A DNA stretch of 64,000 nt from Mucilaginibacter cryoferens (GTDB taxonomy: Bacteria > Bacteroidota > Bacteroidia > Sphingobacteriales > Sphingobacteriaceae). Position numbers and translations under genes: made by a program. The stretch is taken from positions 124,001 through 188,000 of the forward strand of contig NZ_JACHCR010000003.1 in assembly GCF_014205845.1 (NCBI RefSeq), in the 5' to 3' direction. Below, piece by piece: positions 27,546 through 36,644 of the stretch (position 1 is its first letter; each line of letters starts with the position of its first letter). The notes under the pieces are model-generated. The model was not told the DNA's origin and searched no databases. It saw nothing but the letters and a program-made list of their open reading frames with translations.

Positions 27546-27557
27546 ACAAACGTTTGT
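27546..27557. promoter_or_regulatory. Palindromic operator-like site upstream of the GH95-like gene
   Basis: Perfect palindrome ACAAACGTTTGT, 70 bp upstream of the GH95-like start codon. Central CG palindromes of this type are common LacI-family operators, but no lacI gene is in the window. A second copy was not seen. Confidence 0.35.
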
Positions 27558-27804
27558 GCGGTTATAAATGAAGGGAATTATATGCAGATAAACAATTTAG
27601 CCAGGTAACCGGCGCTGTTCGAGTTGTAGACTTCGTACATCCCGGTGACTCAAAAAAACTATTGGTTGTATATACAATAAAAGTTTGTGGCTATTCGCTA
27701 TCTTTAACATGCACAATCTACGGATCGGCTTTGGCTACAAGCAAACAAAATAATTAACGCACGTTCACTGGATTGTTTTATTACTGACCTCAAATCTTAA
27801 AACG
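27558..27804. other. Divergent intergenic region
   Basis: The spacer upstream of the PAS gene and the GH95-like gene. I see no gene, no strong terminator and no clear TAnnTTTG box in it. Confidence 0.4.
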
Positions 27805-28854
27805 ATGCTGAAACAAGTAAACCCGTATCAAATATTTAACATTTTGCCTTCGCCATGCCTGGTATTGATACCAGATGCACCCCAATTTACCGTTGCCGAC
27901 TGTAACTGTGCATTCGCTACCCTTTCCGGGTTACCTCAAACGGCAATTGCCGGTAAAAGCGCATTATCGGTTGTGGCCGGTGAAGAAACCGGGGCAGCGG
28001 CTGATATTTTAAAAGCGATGCATCTGGCACTGGAACAAAAAACGGCTGTACAGCTAGATGCTTTTGAGGGTAATGAAAATTTAGGTACCGGGCGATTTTT
28101 CGATATAGCAATAACGCCGCTTACCGACGATGAGGACAGTGTATATTGCTTGCTGCTCACACTTACCGACGCTACCGAAGCAATTGCCATGAAACAGCAG
28201 GCGGCCATTGATGCCAGCGAACTTAAAAACGCGGCGCTGTTGATGAGCCAGGTGCAGGAGATGGCAAGCTTTGGCAACTGGAAATGGGATATTGCCCAAA
28301 ACGTTGTAACCTGGTCTGATGCCCTTTACCATATTTATGGCCTCGATAAGGCCGCTTTTAAGGCCACGTTTGAGGGCTACCGTGAGTTACTGCATCCAAA
28401 CGACCGGGAACGGATCACAAACCGGATAGGTGAAGCACTACAGCAACAGCAAGACATTACATTTGAAGAAAGAATTATCAGGCCAACCGGCGAGATCCGC
28501 TACCTGCAATCATGGGGACGGGTACAAACCAACCATCTGGGACAACCAGTAGCTATGATAGGTGCCTGCCTTGATGTTACCGAGCGCAGGATGAACGAAG
28601 CTACCCTTAACACCGAACGCCAGCGCCGCGTAGCCGATGTGGAACAGCAAAACAAACAACTTAATGAGATAGCCTGGATGCAATCGCACGTTATCCGCGC
28701 CCCCCTGGCCCGAACCATGGGATTGATAGAGGTATACAGATCATGCGATGCTGACGATAGTGAACGGGCCGACCTTATCACGCAAATTTCAGATTCGGTA
28801 TGGGAACTTGATGCTATCATCCGCGAAATTGTAGGCAGGGCAGAACGGGTATAG
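27805..28854 (+). CDS. PAS-domain protein with a phosphoacceptor-like helix but no ATPase domain
   Basis: A 349-residue cytoplasmic protein with two PAS domains (~8-125 and ~145-265, the second with WKWDIAQNVVTWSDALYHIY and EERIIRPTGEIRYL) and a C-terminal helical pair resembling a HisKA dimerisation domain, including QSHVIRAPLARTMGLIE, where the His would be the phosphoacceptor. The frame stops right after the second helix, so there is no HATPase_c domain. This is not an evident frameshift, as the following DNA is repeat sequence. It may be a signal receiver phosphorylated by a partner kinase, or a dimerisation partner. Confidence 0.82.
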   Translation: MLKQVNPYQIFNILPSPCLVLIPDAPQFTVADCNCAFATLSGLPQTAIAGKSALSVVAGEETGAAADILKAMHLALEQKTAVQLDAFEGNENLGTGRFFDIAITPLTDDEDSVYCLLLTLTDATEAIAMKQQAAIDASELKNAALLMSQVQEMASFGNWKWDIAQNVVTWSDALYHIYGLDKAAFKATFEGYRELLHPNDRERITNRIGEALQQQQDITFEERIIRPTGEIRYLQSWGRVQTNHLGQPVAMIGACLDVTERRMNEATLNTERQRRVADVEQQNKQLNEIAWMQSHVIRAPLARTMGLIEVYRSCDADDSERADLITQISDSVWELDAIIREIVGRAERV

Positions 28855-28871
28855 CACTTATCTTCGAGCAA

Positions 28872-29041
28872 AGGTCGCCCACCAGGCAAATCTCAAACAC
28901 AAGCCCCCCCGCTATAAGAGCTTTTAGAAATGCTTACCCAACAACTTCTTCAGCCCGTGGTTGGTGTGATAACACCGACCACGGGCTGAAGAAGTTGTTG
29001 GGTAAGCACAGGTCGCCCACCACGCAAATCCCAAACACAAG
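28872..29041. repeat. Direct repeats flanking a 76-bp near-perfect hairpin
   Basis: A 36-bp arm (28932-28967, GCTTACCCAACAACTTCTTC...) and its complement (28972-29007) match at 35 of 36 positions with a GATA loop. It is flanked by 32-bp direct repeats, AGGTCGCCCACCAGGCAAAT... at 28872-28903 and 29010-29041, with two mismatches. A further partial copy, TTACCCAACAACTTA, occurs at 29110-29124 at the end of the next gene. It lies between convergent genes and could serve as a terminator, but its structure suggests a mobile or repetitive element. Confidence 0.8.
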
Positions 29042-29121
29042 ACCTGCGCTAAGAAATGACTTATTGCAAGCACCCCAAATACAAACCCTGCACCAAAAGC
29101 TGTATTGCCTTACCCAACAAC

Positions 29122-31947
29122 TTACCGTATAATAACAACCCCCGAATTGGCTTTAGCTGCTCCCGCGCCTACTTTGTTGATCTTGAATATAAGCTTGGCG
29201 TAAAAATACCGGCCAAGGGTATTGGTTTGGTCGTTTTCTATAAGGCCAGTGGTAGAGATACTGCGCTGGATGCCCGAGTTTTGGTTTAACATATCGAAAG
29301 CATTTAACGAAAAGGTAAGGTTTTGTTTTTTGAGCATGGTACGTTCGATGCCGGCGTTCCAAATGTAGAACGATGTATTGGCGCTTGATGGCGTACCACG
29401 GAAGAGCCTTTGGTTAATGTCACTAAAAATACGCCAGTTCTTTAACGGTTTTACACTTGCGCTAAAGTTGTTGTTGTAGGTAAAATAATGCTGATCGGCC
29501 AGGTGTTGAAACGAATTTTCAGCATTGTTATAAGTGCCATAGCCCCTGATGGATAGTTGCACATCATCAATATCATAATTGCTGCCCAGGCTTAAACCCG
29601 GACCAAAACGCTGCACCGCGTTTTGCGTATCGTTAATATAATTTACAAAGCGACCTATACTGCCATTCATCCCCACATTAACTTTTAAACCTTTAACGGG
29701 GGTTGGCCTGCCGTAATTAAACCCGAAATTGGCGTTGTAATTACCGCTGGTGTTGATGGGTTTTGAGGTGGTAATACCATTGGCATCAACCGCGCTTTGG
29801 GTAGAGAAGCCGTTCCAGGTAGGTGTAAAACTGGCGTAAACGTTAATATAAGAGCTGCTTTTGGCATCAAAATAGCTGTAGTTAACACTACTGTTTAATG
29901 ATCTGGACATCAGCAGATCGGGGTTTCCCTGTTTAATATACAGTGGGTTGGTGTTGTTAAATACCGGTTGCAGATCTGTAGCCGAGGGCAGTGTAACATC
30001 GGTACCCACATTTATATACAAATTTGCCCCGTTTTTTTTACGGTACGAAAAACTGGCATTAGGCACCAGCGCAAAAGCATCGCGGTGTACGCTGCTAAAC
30101 TGGTTATTGCTGGTAAAATCGCCACGCAGGCCCAGATCGGCCACGGCAAAGTTTAGGTTGATGGTGGTGTTATCTGTTGCTTTATTTAAACCGGCGGTGG
30201 TAGTGTAGCGCCAGTTACGGTTATTAAAGTTGCCGCTGAGCAAAGGATCAACAATTTCGTATTTGCCGGTGGCGCCGTTATAATCTAAGGTAAACTGATC
30301 GGCAATTTGTTTACGATAATCGAAGCTTTGGCTTAGTGTTAAGTTTATCTTTTTTCTGGCGCTTAGTTGCCGTACAAAAGATACCGTACTATTTAAAAAA
30401 GTGGCGTTATTATCCTGGCTGGCCTGCTGGTTAAGGTTGCTGTTGCCCTGATTATCGGTAAAATACCGGGTGGTGGCTATATTGGTGTAATCGTAGTTAG
30501 ATTGGGAGTAGTTGCCGTTTACAAAAAAGTTAACCGAGCCTTTTCCCTTATGCAGTTTGCGGTTAACAGAAAACAAGCCCCCTACCGCCGGACTATTCTT
30601 CTTTCCGTTCAGCAACTGGTTAATATTATTCACACTATCCAGCGTACTGTTAAGCGTATTAGATAAAAGCGACGAATTGTTACGGGTAAAAGTGGTGCTG
30701 AGGCTGGGTTTAAATTTAATATTGGTTAAGCTATCGGGCTTATAATCAAAACTAAAATTAAGGCGGTAACTGTTGTTGGTATTATTGCCGTTGTTTTTTT
30801 GATTGGTGAACAGGTTATTGGGCGCATCCTGTATATCGGCCAGTTTGCGCAGCACGTTTGATGATATTACCGAAACAAAGTTTACATTGAATTTCAGCTG
30901 CTCTTTTTTACCATAAATATCTGAGTAGTTGATACCCCCGCTATGGTTGGTTATCAAACCCTCGTTAACACCCGAAAACACGCCGTTTACATTTGCCCGC
31001 CCGCTGCTGTTTACCGATATGGAGGTACTGCCGTTGCCCGAAGAAAAGGTATCGAAGATATTGCCACCCGTAAAATTGTTAAGGTCTTCAAAACTAAAAC
31101 CCGATTCATTTACATTATTACTCAGAAACAGAAACGACAGTTGTTTTTTGTCATCAAAGTGATTGAGGTTAAACTGGCCCAGGTAACGGTCGTTGGTACC
31201 GCCGGCGGCAGTGGCGTTGCCAAACCAACCTTTCTTTTTATCGGCTTTTAAGGTAACATTTACCACCTTATCGCGCTGGCCATCATCAATGCCTGTGTTT
31301 TTTGTTTTATCGGTTTTATCGTCAATAAGCTGTACTTTATCAATGGCATCGGCAGGCAGATTTTTTGTAACCGCTTTTGGGTCGTTACCAAAAAATTCGC
31401 GTCCATCTACCATTACTTTTTTTACATCCTTGCCGCCCGCGGTTATTTTGCCGTCCTTATCCACATCAATACCCGGCAGCTTTTTCAACAGCGCTTCCAC
31501 ATTATCATTAGCCTGCGTTTTAAAAGACCCGGCATTAAATTCAACCGTATCTTTCTTAATTTTTATGGGCACTTTCTCGGCATTAACGGCAACCTCCTTC
31601 AAATTTTGCACGCTTTTTTGCATGGTGATAATTCCCATATCAAGCCCGGCCGCACCCATTTCAAAAGATTTTACATAGTTTTTTAACCCCAACTGCGATA
31701 TAATGAGGCGGTAGCTGCCGGCTTTCAGATCGTCTATTTTGAATGCCCCGCCTTTGTCTGATACCGTACTTTTTACCAGTAATGAATCGGAGGCATTTAC
31801 AATAGCCACGCTGGCATAATCTACCGGGGCATGGGCTTCATCAACCAATTTACCCTTCACCTGCCTTTTGGCAACTTGCGCAAAGGTGTTAAAACATAAT
31901 AAAACAAGACTAAACACAAGGGCGACAATCAGCGGCTTTTTTTCCAT
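29122..31947 (-). CDS. TonB-dependent receptor-like outer membrane beta-barrel protein
   Basis: A 941-residue outer membrane protein: signal peptide (to ~TFAQ), carboxypeptidase-regulatory-like domain (~28-110; VKGKLVDEAHAPVDYASVAI), plug domain (~125-235; VEALLKKLPGIDVDKDGKIT, VMVDGREFFGNDPKAVTKNL) and a long barrel with many SFVRQ/NLTLSQSFDYR-type strands. This layout is the OMP_b-brl_3 type widespread in Bacteroidota, often of unknown cargo. No susD neighbour, so it probably imports something other than a Sus-type glycan. Paired TACGAA sites lie ~115 bp upstream. Confidence 0.9.
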   Translation of the reverse strand: MEKKPLIVALVFSLVLLCFNTFAQVAKRQVKGKLVDEAHAPVDYASVAIVNASDSLLVKSTVSDKGGAFKIDDLKAGSYRLIISQLGLKNYVKSFEMGAAGLDMGIITMQKSVQNLKEVAVNAEKVPIKIKKDTVEFNAGSFKTQANDNVEALLKKLPGIDVDKDGKITAGGKDVKKVMVDGREFFGNDPKAVTKNLPADAIDKVQLIDDKTDKTKNTGIDDGQRDKVVNVTLKADKKKGWFGNATAAGGTNDRYLGQFNLNHFDDKKQLSFLFLSNNVNESGFSFEDLNNFTGGNIFDTFSSGNGSTSISVNSSGRANVNGVFSGVNEGLITNHSGGINYSDIYGKKEQLKFNVNFVSVISSNVLRKLADIQDAPNNLFTNQKNNGNNTNNSYRLNFSFDYKPDSLTNIKFKPSLSTTFTRNNSSLLSNTLNSTLDSVNNINQLLNGKKNSPAVGGLFSVNRKLHKGKGSVNFFVNGNYSQSNYDYTNIATTRYFTDNQGNSNLNQQASQDNNATFLNSTVSFVRQLSARKKINLTLSQSFDYRKQIADQFTLDYNGATGKYEIVDPLLSGNFNNRNWRYTTTAGLNKATDNTTINLNFAVADLGLRGDFTSNNQFSSVHRDAFALVPNASFSYRKKNGANLYINVGTDVTLPSATDLQPVFNNTNPLYIKQGNPDLLMSRSLNSSVNYSYFDAKSSSYINVYASFTPTWNGFSTQSAVDANGITTSKPINTSGNYNANFGFNYGRPTPVKGLKVNVGMNGSIGRFVNYINDTQNAVQRFGPGLSLGSNYDIDDVQLSIRGYGTYNNAENSFQHLADQHYFTYNNNFSASVKPLKNWRIFSDINQRLFRGTPSSANTSFYIWNAGIERTMLKKQNLTFSLNAFDMLNQNSGIQRSISTTGLIENDQTNTLGRYFYAKLIFKINKVGAGAAKANSGVVIIR

Positions 31948-32061
31948 AAAAATTAAAAGATCAGGTTAAAACAAACTAAATATTTAGTTATAAAAATAGC
32001 GACATAGCTATACGCTTTAACAGGCCACTAACCCGTCTTGGCTATTTTTAAAACCTCAAAT

Positions 32062-32095
32062 TACGAACACTTCGTAAATCTACGAAATATTCGTA
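32062..32095. promoter_or_regulatory. Two inverted repeats TACGAA-N3-TTCGTA
   Basis: TACGAA-CAC-TTCGTA (32062-32076) and TACGAA-ATA-TTCGTA (32081-32095), identical half-sites with centres 19 bp apart. They lie 115-148 bp upstream of the receptor start at 31947. Such paired palindromes are typical of a dimeric regulator binding side by side; the regulator is unknown. Confidence 0.6.
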
Positions 32096-32473
32096 ATTAA
32101 CAAAATAAATATTTTACTTTTTGGGAAGGATGGGTTGATGGTTTGTACCTGCGCTGTTGAAAGGAGGGGACATTAGACGGCACATTGCAATCACAAGTCA
32201 GCCCTACACCTACCACACACACAAAGCTTGCGCTAAAGGTTGGATCATATATAATAACCAGGGAAGCGATACGAGACAACATCAATAGCCGGCTGAATAC
32301 AATGCAATATGTTAGACAATCGCTGGTCGGTGATTGCTTCTTTAGTGCTTTTCTCTAAAAACACTGCATAATAAGTGCACTTTTTTCATAGTTTTAAATT
32401 TATATTTTAATAGGCATAGAGATATAAATTTACTATGAAACATCTTTTTTAGTAGGTGTTAAAAAATCGCCCT
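32096..32473. other. Intergenic region, nothing assigned
   Basis: AT-rich spacer between the receptor promoter and the next terminator. It contains words such as CTGCGCT and CACAAAG resembling the repeat at 28.9 kb but no clear full copy. No gene was supported. Confidence 0.4.
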
Positions 32474-32515
32474 AAACATAAAGAGGCCGGAACAAGTTCC
32501 GGCCTCTTTATGTTT
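32474..32515 (-). terminator. Terminator of the 256-residue secreted protein gene
   Basis: 20-bp perfect stem AAACATAAAGAGGCCGGAAC and its complement, 2-nt nominal loop, 14 bp beyond the stop codon at 32529. On the minus strand a T-rich tail is weak, but stem strength makes it convincing. Confidence 0.85.
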
Positions 32516-32528
32516 TAAATAACCCACA

Positions 32529-33299
32529 TTAGTTAATATCTGCACCCACAACATAGCCGCTGATACCAACACGGTTTTTTATGCTGTTCCAGCTGAAATG
32601 ATAACGGTTCATTGCGTCAGATGAACGAATCCATCTTACCAGATTGGCTTCTCTGAAATATACTCTTCCGGTATTTGTATCGTTGATCAACCCGTTATCC
32701 GGATTTATAGGAACGCCTGTCTGCACAGATATGCTGTTCAATTGTGCTGTAGTATAGTGTTTCGCTATCGCATCGGTATAGCCTGTAAACAAACCATGTA
32801 ACACATCCTGATTAGGTATGTAACGTATTTTGCCTTCAAAAAACCAAAAAACCTGGCCGGTATCATCATTTCTTACAAAATCACCTTCGCTTGGGGCAGG
32901 AACAGGTTGAGGAGGGGCTTGATTTACAACCAGGGAAACGCTGGCATTCACCGGCGGTAACGATGTGAAATTAACCGCATCATAAGGTGTAACCAAAAAA
33001 GTATAAGTTGCGGTACCCGGAGCAGAACCGTTATTTGTAACCGTGAACGTAAAAGAGGTGGGTGTACCAGTAACTTTATTATAGAAAGTTGCACCACCAA
33101 TAGTGCCATAGTACTGAGGAAGAGAAGAACCCCAATAGGCTATTCCCATAATATATTTTGAGGCTGTTTCGCCGACGGCTTTAATGGTAATTACCGTTCC
33201 GCTAGCAACTGTTGTTGCTGTAGTTGTAAAAGATATTGTTTGCGCAGTAGAGGATAAGCAGTATGCAATAATACTGAATAACAAGAAAATTTTTTTCAT
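32529..33299 (-). CDS. Small secreted protein: Ig-like domain plus two C-terminal repeats
   Basis: A 256-residue secreted protein with a signal peptide (to ~SSTAQ), an Ig-like beta domain (~21-126), a proline-rich linker (PPQPVPAPSEGD) and two ~58-residue C-terminal repeats: ~139-199 and ~202-256. The repeats share D.TGQVFWFFEGKIRYIP against N.TGRVYFREANLVRWIR, then a helix-like segment. I do not know the family by name. It could be a surface-binding or adhesion module. It is 52 bp downstream of the AT-rich receptor gene on the same strand and may be co-expressed with it. Confidence 0.75.
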   Translation of the reverse strand: MKKIFLLFSIIAYCLSSTAQTISFTTTATTVASGTVITIKAVGETASKYIMGIAYWGSSLPQYYGTIGGATFYNKVTGTPTSFTFTVTNNGSAPGTATYTFLVTPYDAVNFTSLPPVNASVSLVVNQAPPQPVPAPSEGDFVRNDDTGQVFWFFEGKIRYIPNQDVLHGLFTGYTDAIAKHYTTAQLNSISVQTGVPINPDNGLINDTNTGRVYFREANLVRWIRSSDAMNRYHFSWNSIKNRVGISGYVVGADIN

Positions 33300-33351
33300 G
33301 GATTTAAGTTTTTTTTAATATTTATAATAGCCAAACATACAATAATAATAT

Positions 33352-35928
33352 TCATTTAATGTTATTAAATTTAAAACTTAAGCCTACTATAAAATACCGT
33401 TGAACATTAGAATATTTTACTGTTCCGGCGTAAGATGATCCTAATAAATTATTATTGTATTTGAAAGAATTGAACAAATCATACCCCTGCAGCCAAATGA
33501 TAGCGTAATCATTAAATAAGCTACGCTTGATAGCCCCATTCATCGAAAAAGATGTTAAAGAATTTATGCCATGATTGTAGTTTATTAAGGGAAACAGATC
33601 AAGTTTAAATTTCAATGCGGTAAATGACAATTTATCTGAATAGGTTAAACTAACAATATTCACACTTGAGTTTTCATAATAATACTTGGTATAGCCCGCT
33701 GTGACTATTGGGGAAATTGTTAAAACATTTTTGATTACTTCCTTGGTTAATGAAAACACCTCGTTTAACGCTACGCTGTTATTTATATTAAGTTTATCGT
33801 TTATAATTGTTGGCTGCTCCTGATAAACAATATTACTATTGTAGTTAAAATAAAATTTGTCAGACATGTTTTTCTGTACAGATACGCCAGCAAATACCGC
33901 AGTTGCACGCCCCACATTATCAATAAAAGTTGTTTGAATTGTGTTTGGAAGGGCCTGAATGTCCATCCCAAACTTTGATTCGTAAAAGTCTATTCCCGCA
34001 TCTATATTAATACTGGAAGTTGATCTTTTTAAACTGTAAGATACCTTAAAACTATTATCTGTTTCGGGCTTCAAATACGCATTACCGCTGGTTTGAGATA
34101 TCAGGTCAAACGTATTATTAACATTGATAATTTGATTTGCTTCTGGATATCTGCTTAATGTTTTATAGATAAAAGAAAAGTTTTTACTATCACTGAGTTT
34201 ATAATCGGCTTTTAGGTCGGCATTTAAATTAAACAACGATATATGAGTATCCTGTTTATTACCGACAATTGTCCTGAGATCAATCAAACCGGAAATTGAT
34301 CCATCTACTGAAATCTTACGAAAGGTTTTTTGAAATTTTATTCCTGATTTGCCATAGTTGTTAATAACGCCTGCCGGCTGATTATTTAGAAATAAAAACG
34401 AGCTGTCACTTATCATATCGCTATTGTAATTCAGCCTATCGCTTTTATAGGAAGAGTAAATATTGAAATAAGCGTCGTCGCCCAAAGGCTCATTAAAATC
34501 AGAATTGATATCAAAAGAGTTTTCCGATAATTTTCTGTTATTACTCACAAAATAAGAATGAGCAGTGTTATTACTTAAGTTGTATATATTATCCCGTTCG
34601 TCGTTTTTAATATCGTTTTTAGAAATACTCAATTTAACATTTAACGCCCGGCCTTTTTTTGATGCAAACCTGTGAGTATATAATAGTTCTGTTAAGGCTA
34701 AATTACTAGCAGCATGTTTTACCCTGTTTAAATTTGAGACATTGGTAATCGAATCATATCTGATAGAATAGTTTGATGAATCGGTGTTATTCGTTTTATC
34801 GTAACTATTTGTCTGTGTAAAATTTAGCGTATTTAATGAATCTATATGATATTTTATATTCAGCCTTGCACCAGATATTCCGGATAGCTTAGAGTCAGAC
34901 TTACTAAATATTTTAGAGAATTGGTTGATAACCTGATCCTGCCGTTCAGTTTCTGAAGTAAAGTCACGATTTTCTATGCGCCCTGTTGCCGAAAAATCAA
35001 GTTCAATTTTTTTTCCAAGCATATTGCTATAAGTGATTCGTGCGCTATGATTACTTACACTATTTGTATTGGGCGAAAAACTTATAGCCGGTTCCTGGTA
35101 TGGATTATTTGTAATATTTATATTGTTATTGTTAAACCCAACCGATATTTGTTCTCTCTTTTTATAAGTATACAAATCAGTTGAAGCTATATATCTATCT
35201 GCACTCCCTATGCCTAAACTTGCATTACCAAATTTTCCGGAGCTGTACTTTTCTTTTAATCTTAAATTTACCTTAATAACAGGCCTTAAAACGGTGGTGT
35301 TGGTAACACTGTCCACATTGGTTTCAACAACCTGGATATCCTCCAATGCAAGTGCGGGCAACAGTTTATAAATATCCATGTTATTTTTGCCGAAAAAATC
35401 GCTTCCGTTTACAACCAGATCGCTTACTACTTTTCCCTTATAATAGAGCTGGCCGTTATTGTCTCTATAAAACCCATGTTCTTTGGATAACAAGTCATTA
35501 ACCGTTACAGAGCGTTCGAAATTTTGTTTGGAAAGGTCAATTGTTGTAGTGTCGTGATATCGCCTTTTTGCCCTAACCTCAACATTCTTAAGTTGAATAT
35601 TACGTGTACTTAGCTTAAAAATACCTATATTGTTATTATCTTTTGGCTGCGGCAAGCCGTCCACCCGCAAATCGGCTAAATTTAAACCATGTATTATGAT
35701 ATACGAGGTTTGCCGATATAGCTTTTGATTTATTTTGAAAGTACCGGCAGTATCGCTAATAGTAGTATAGATAATACGTGTTCCGTTATAAAGTTTTATA
35801 CTCACATTATCCAACGGTGCATTTGTTTCTTTGTTTACTACATGCCCGGTTATAAATATATCCTGACTCAAAGCCCGACCTGAAAAAGCCAATAACAGTA
35901 TTAATACTAAACCCGCAAGCCTTATCAT
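33352..35928 (-). CDS. Outer membrane beta-barrel receptor, AT-rich
   Basis: An 858-residue protein: signal peptide (to ~ALSQ), carboxypeptidase-regulatory-like domain (~25-105; ITGHVVNKETNAPLDNVSIK), a plug-like domain (~120-215; VTVNDLLSKEHGFYRDNNGQ, LVVNGSDFFGKNNMDIYKL) and a Tyr/Ser/Asn-rich barrel ending RYFIVGLSFKFNN. It resembles the receptor at 29122 but is divergent. The gene is strongly AT-rich (one counted line is 23% GC) against ~40-45% nearby, which suggests separate ancestry. Cargo unknown; some relatives take part in peptide or siderophore uptake. Confidence 0.82.
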   Translation of the reverse strand: MIRLAGLVLILLLAFSGRALSQDIFITGHVVNKETNAPLDNVSIKLYNGTRIIYTTISDTAGTFKINQKLYRQTSYIIIHGLNLADLRVDGLPQPKDNNNIGIFKLSTRNIQLKNVEVRAKRRYHDTTTIDLSKQNFERSVTVNDLLSKEHGFYRDNNGQLYYKGKVVSDLVVNGSDFFGKNNMDIYKLLPALALEDIQVVETNVDSVTNTTVLRPVIKVNLRLKEKYSSGKFGNASLGIGSADRYIASTDLYTYKKREQISVGFNNNNINITNNPYQEPAISFSPNTNSVSNHSARITYSNMLGKKIELDFSATGRIENRDFTSETERQDQVINQFSKIFSKSDSKLSGISGARLNIKYHIDSLNTLNFTQTNSYDKTNNTDSSNYSIRYDSITNVSNLNRVKHAASNLALTELLYTHRFASKKGRALNVKLSISKNDIKNDERDNIYNLSNNTAHSYFVSNNRKLSENSFDINSDFNEPLGDDAYFNIYSSYKSDRLNYNSDMISDSSFLFLNNQPAGVINNYGKSGIKFQKTFRKISVDGSISGLIDLRTIVGNKQDTHISLFNLNADLKADYKLSDSKNFSFIYKTLSRYPEANQIINVNNTFDLISQTSGNAYLKPETDNSFKVSYSLKRSTSSINIDAGIDFYESKFGMDIQALPNTIQTTFIDNVGRATAVFAGVSVQKNMSDKFYFNYNSNIVYQEQPTIINDKLNINNSVALNEVFSLTKEVIKNVLTISPIVTAGYTKYYYENSSVNIVSLTYSDKLSFTALKFKLDLFPLINYNHGINSLTSFSMNGAIKRSLFNDYAIIWLQGYDLFNSFKYNNNLLGSSYAGTVKYSNVQRYFIVGLSFKFNNIK

Positions 35929-36145
35929 TTACGTAATAAAAACAATATTTGGAGCATAATCATGTTTATATTTCGCAAACAATATGTGAGTAAAATAATG
36001 ACAGGAGGTCAAAATAATTTCAATCCTTTGGTATCAAAGGTAATATTATTAATCATTAATAAGTTGTACTTAGTGCTCCCTTATTAAAACATATTGATAT
36101 CCAACAGAATAGACCGGACTGTATTTTTAAGTAAAATAATCCCGT
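35929..36145. other. AT-rich upstream region of the outer membrane receptor gene
   Basis: Holds the presumed promoter of the leftward receptor gene. No intact gene seen. Confidence 0.4.
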
Positions 36146-36298
36146 CTTTACAGCACCCCTACCCGCAATCTCTTTTAGGTATTCATTCATCTTTTGATTG
36201 CTCCTCATTGGCAATAGCCGGTCATTTGAAATACAACCGGGGTGATCTTTATATTTTTCAATTATTGCCAACGCTTTAGAAATCAATGGAATATTATT
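36146..36298 (-). pseudogene. Tyrosine recombinase (integrase) remnant
   Basis: About 51 codons in frame read IPLISKALAIIEKYKDHPGC, then LLPMRSNQKMNEYLKEIAG. This strongly resembles the core-domain stretch of Bacteroidota tyrosine recombinases, just before the catalytic HxxRH region (canonical form: IIEKYKDHP...LLP..SNQKMN.YLKEIA). An in-frame stop lies just upstream and similarity is lost after KEIAGRG, so the HxxRH motif and tyrosine are absent. It is a fragment, not a functional enzyme, and marks past mobile-element activity beside the glycosyltransferase block. Confidence 0.7.
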
Positions 36299-36644
36299 CT
36301 ACAACCGGGTAATCCAGATATTGATCGACTATCCTGGTTATGCGCCGCGATGATTATGTTTGCCGCAAATATTCCCTGGTATTCTGGCACACTCAAAGTT
36401 ATTTCGGGCATCTCCAACATAAAGCTTGGCCTTCATGAGCCGGCTGTGCTGTATAGTGTATAAGCTCATTTTTTTGAAATCCTAGTCGCATTCCGCACAT
36501 AAAAAGCCGGTTTGCAGATATAGCTAACATGCACCGCTTCGCAACGCGGCCGTTTCGGAAAGCCCCTTTCCGCTTAAAAGAAGCCCCGCGTATTGTAATT
36601 ATCGCCCCCTTTTTGCGTTATTACTGTTTTATAGATATACGATA
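36299..36644. other. Intergenic region before the glycosyltransferase block
   Basis: No recognisable gene. From about 36530 onward composition shifts to higher GC. The sequence may be decayed mobile-element DNA. Confidence 0.4.

Noticed and set aside
28932..29007. Insertion sequence end
   Set aside because: No transposase frame nearby, only a hairpin and short direct repeats; kept as repeat.
36242..36463. 73-codon open frame on the + strand
   Set aside because: No domain, partly antisense to the integrase remnant.
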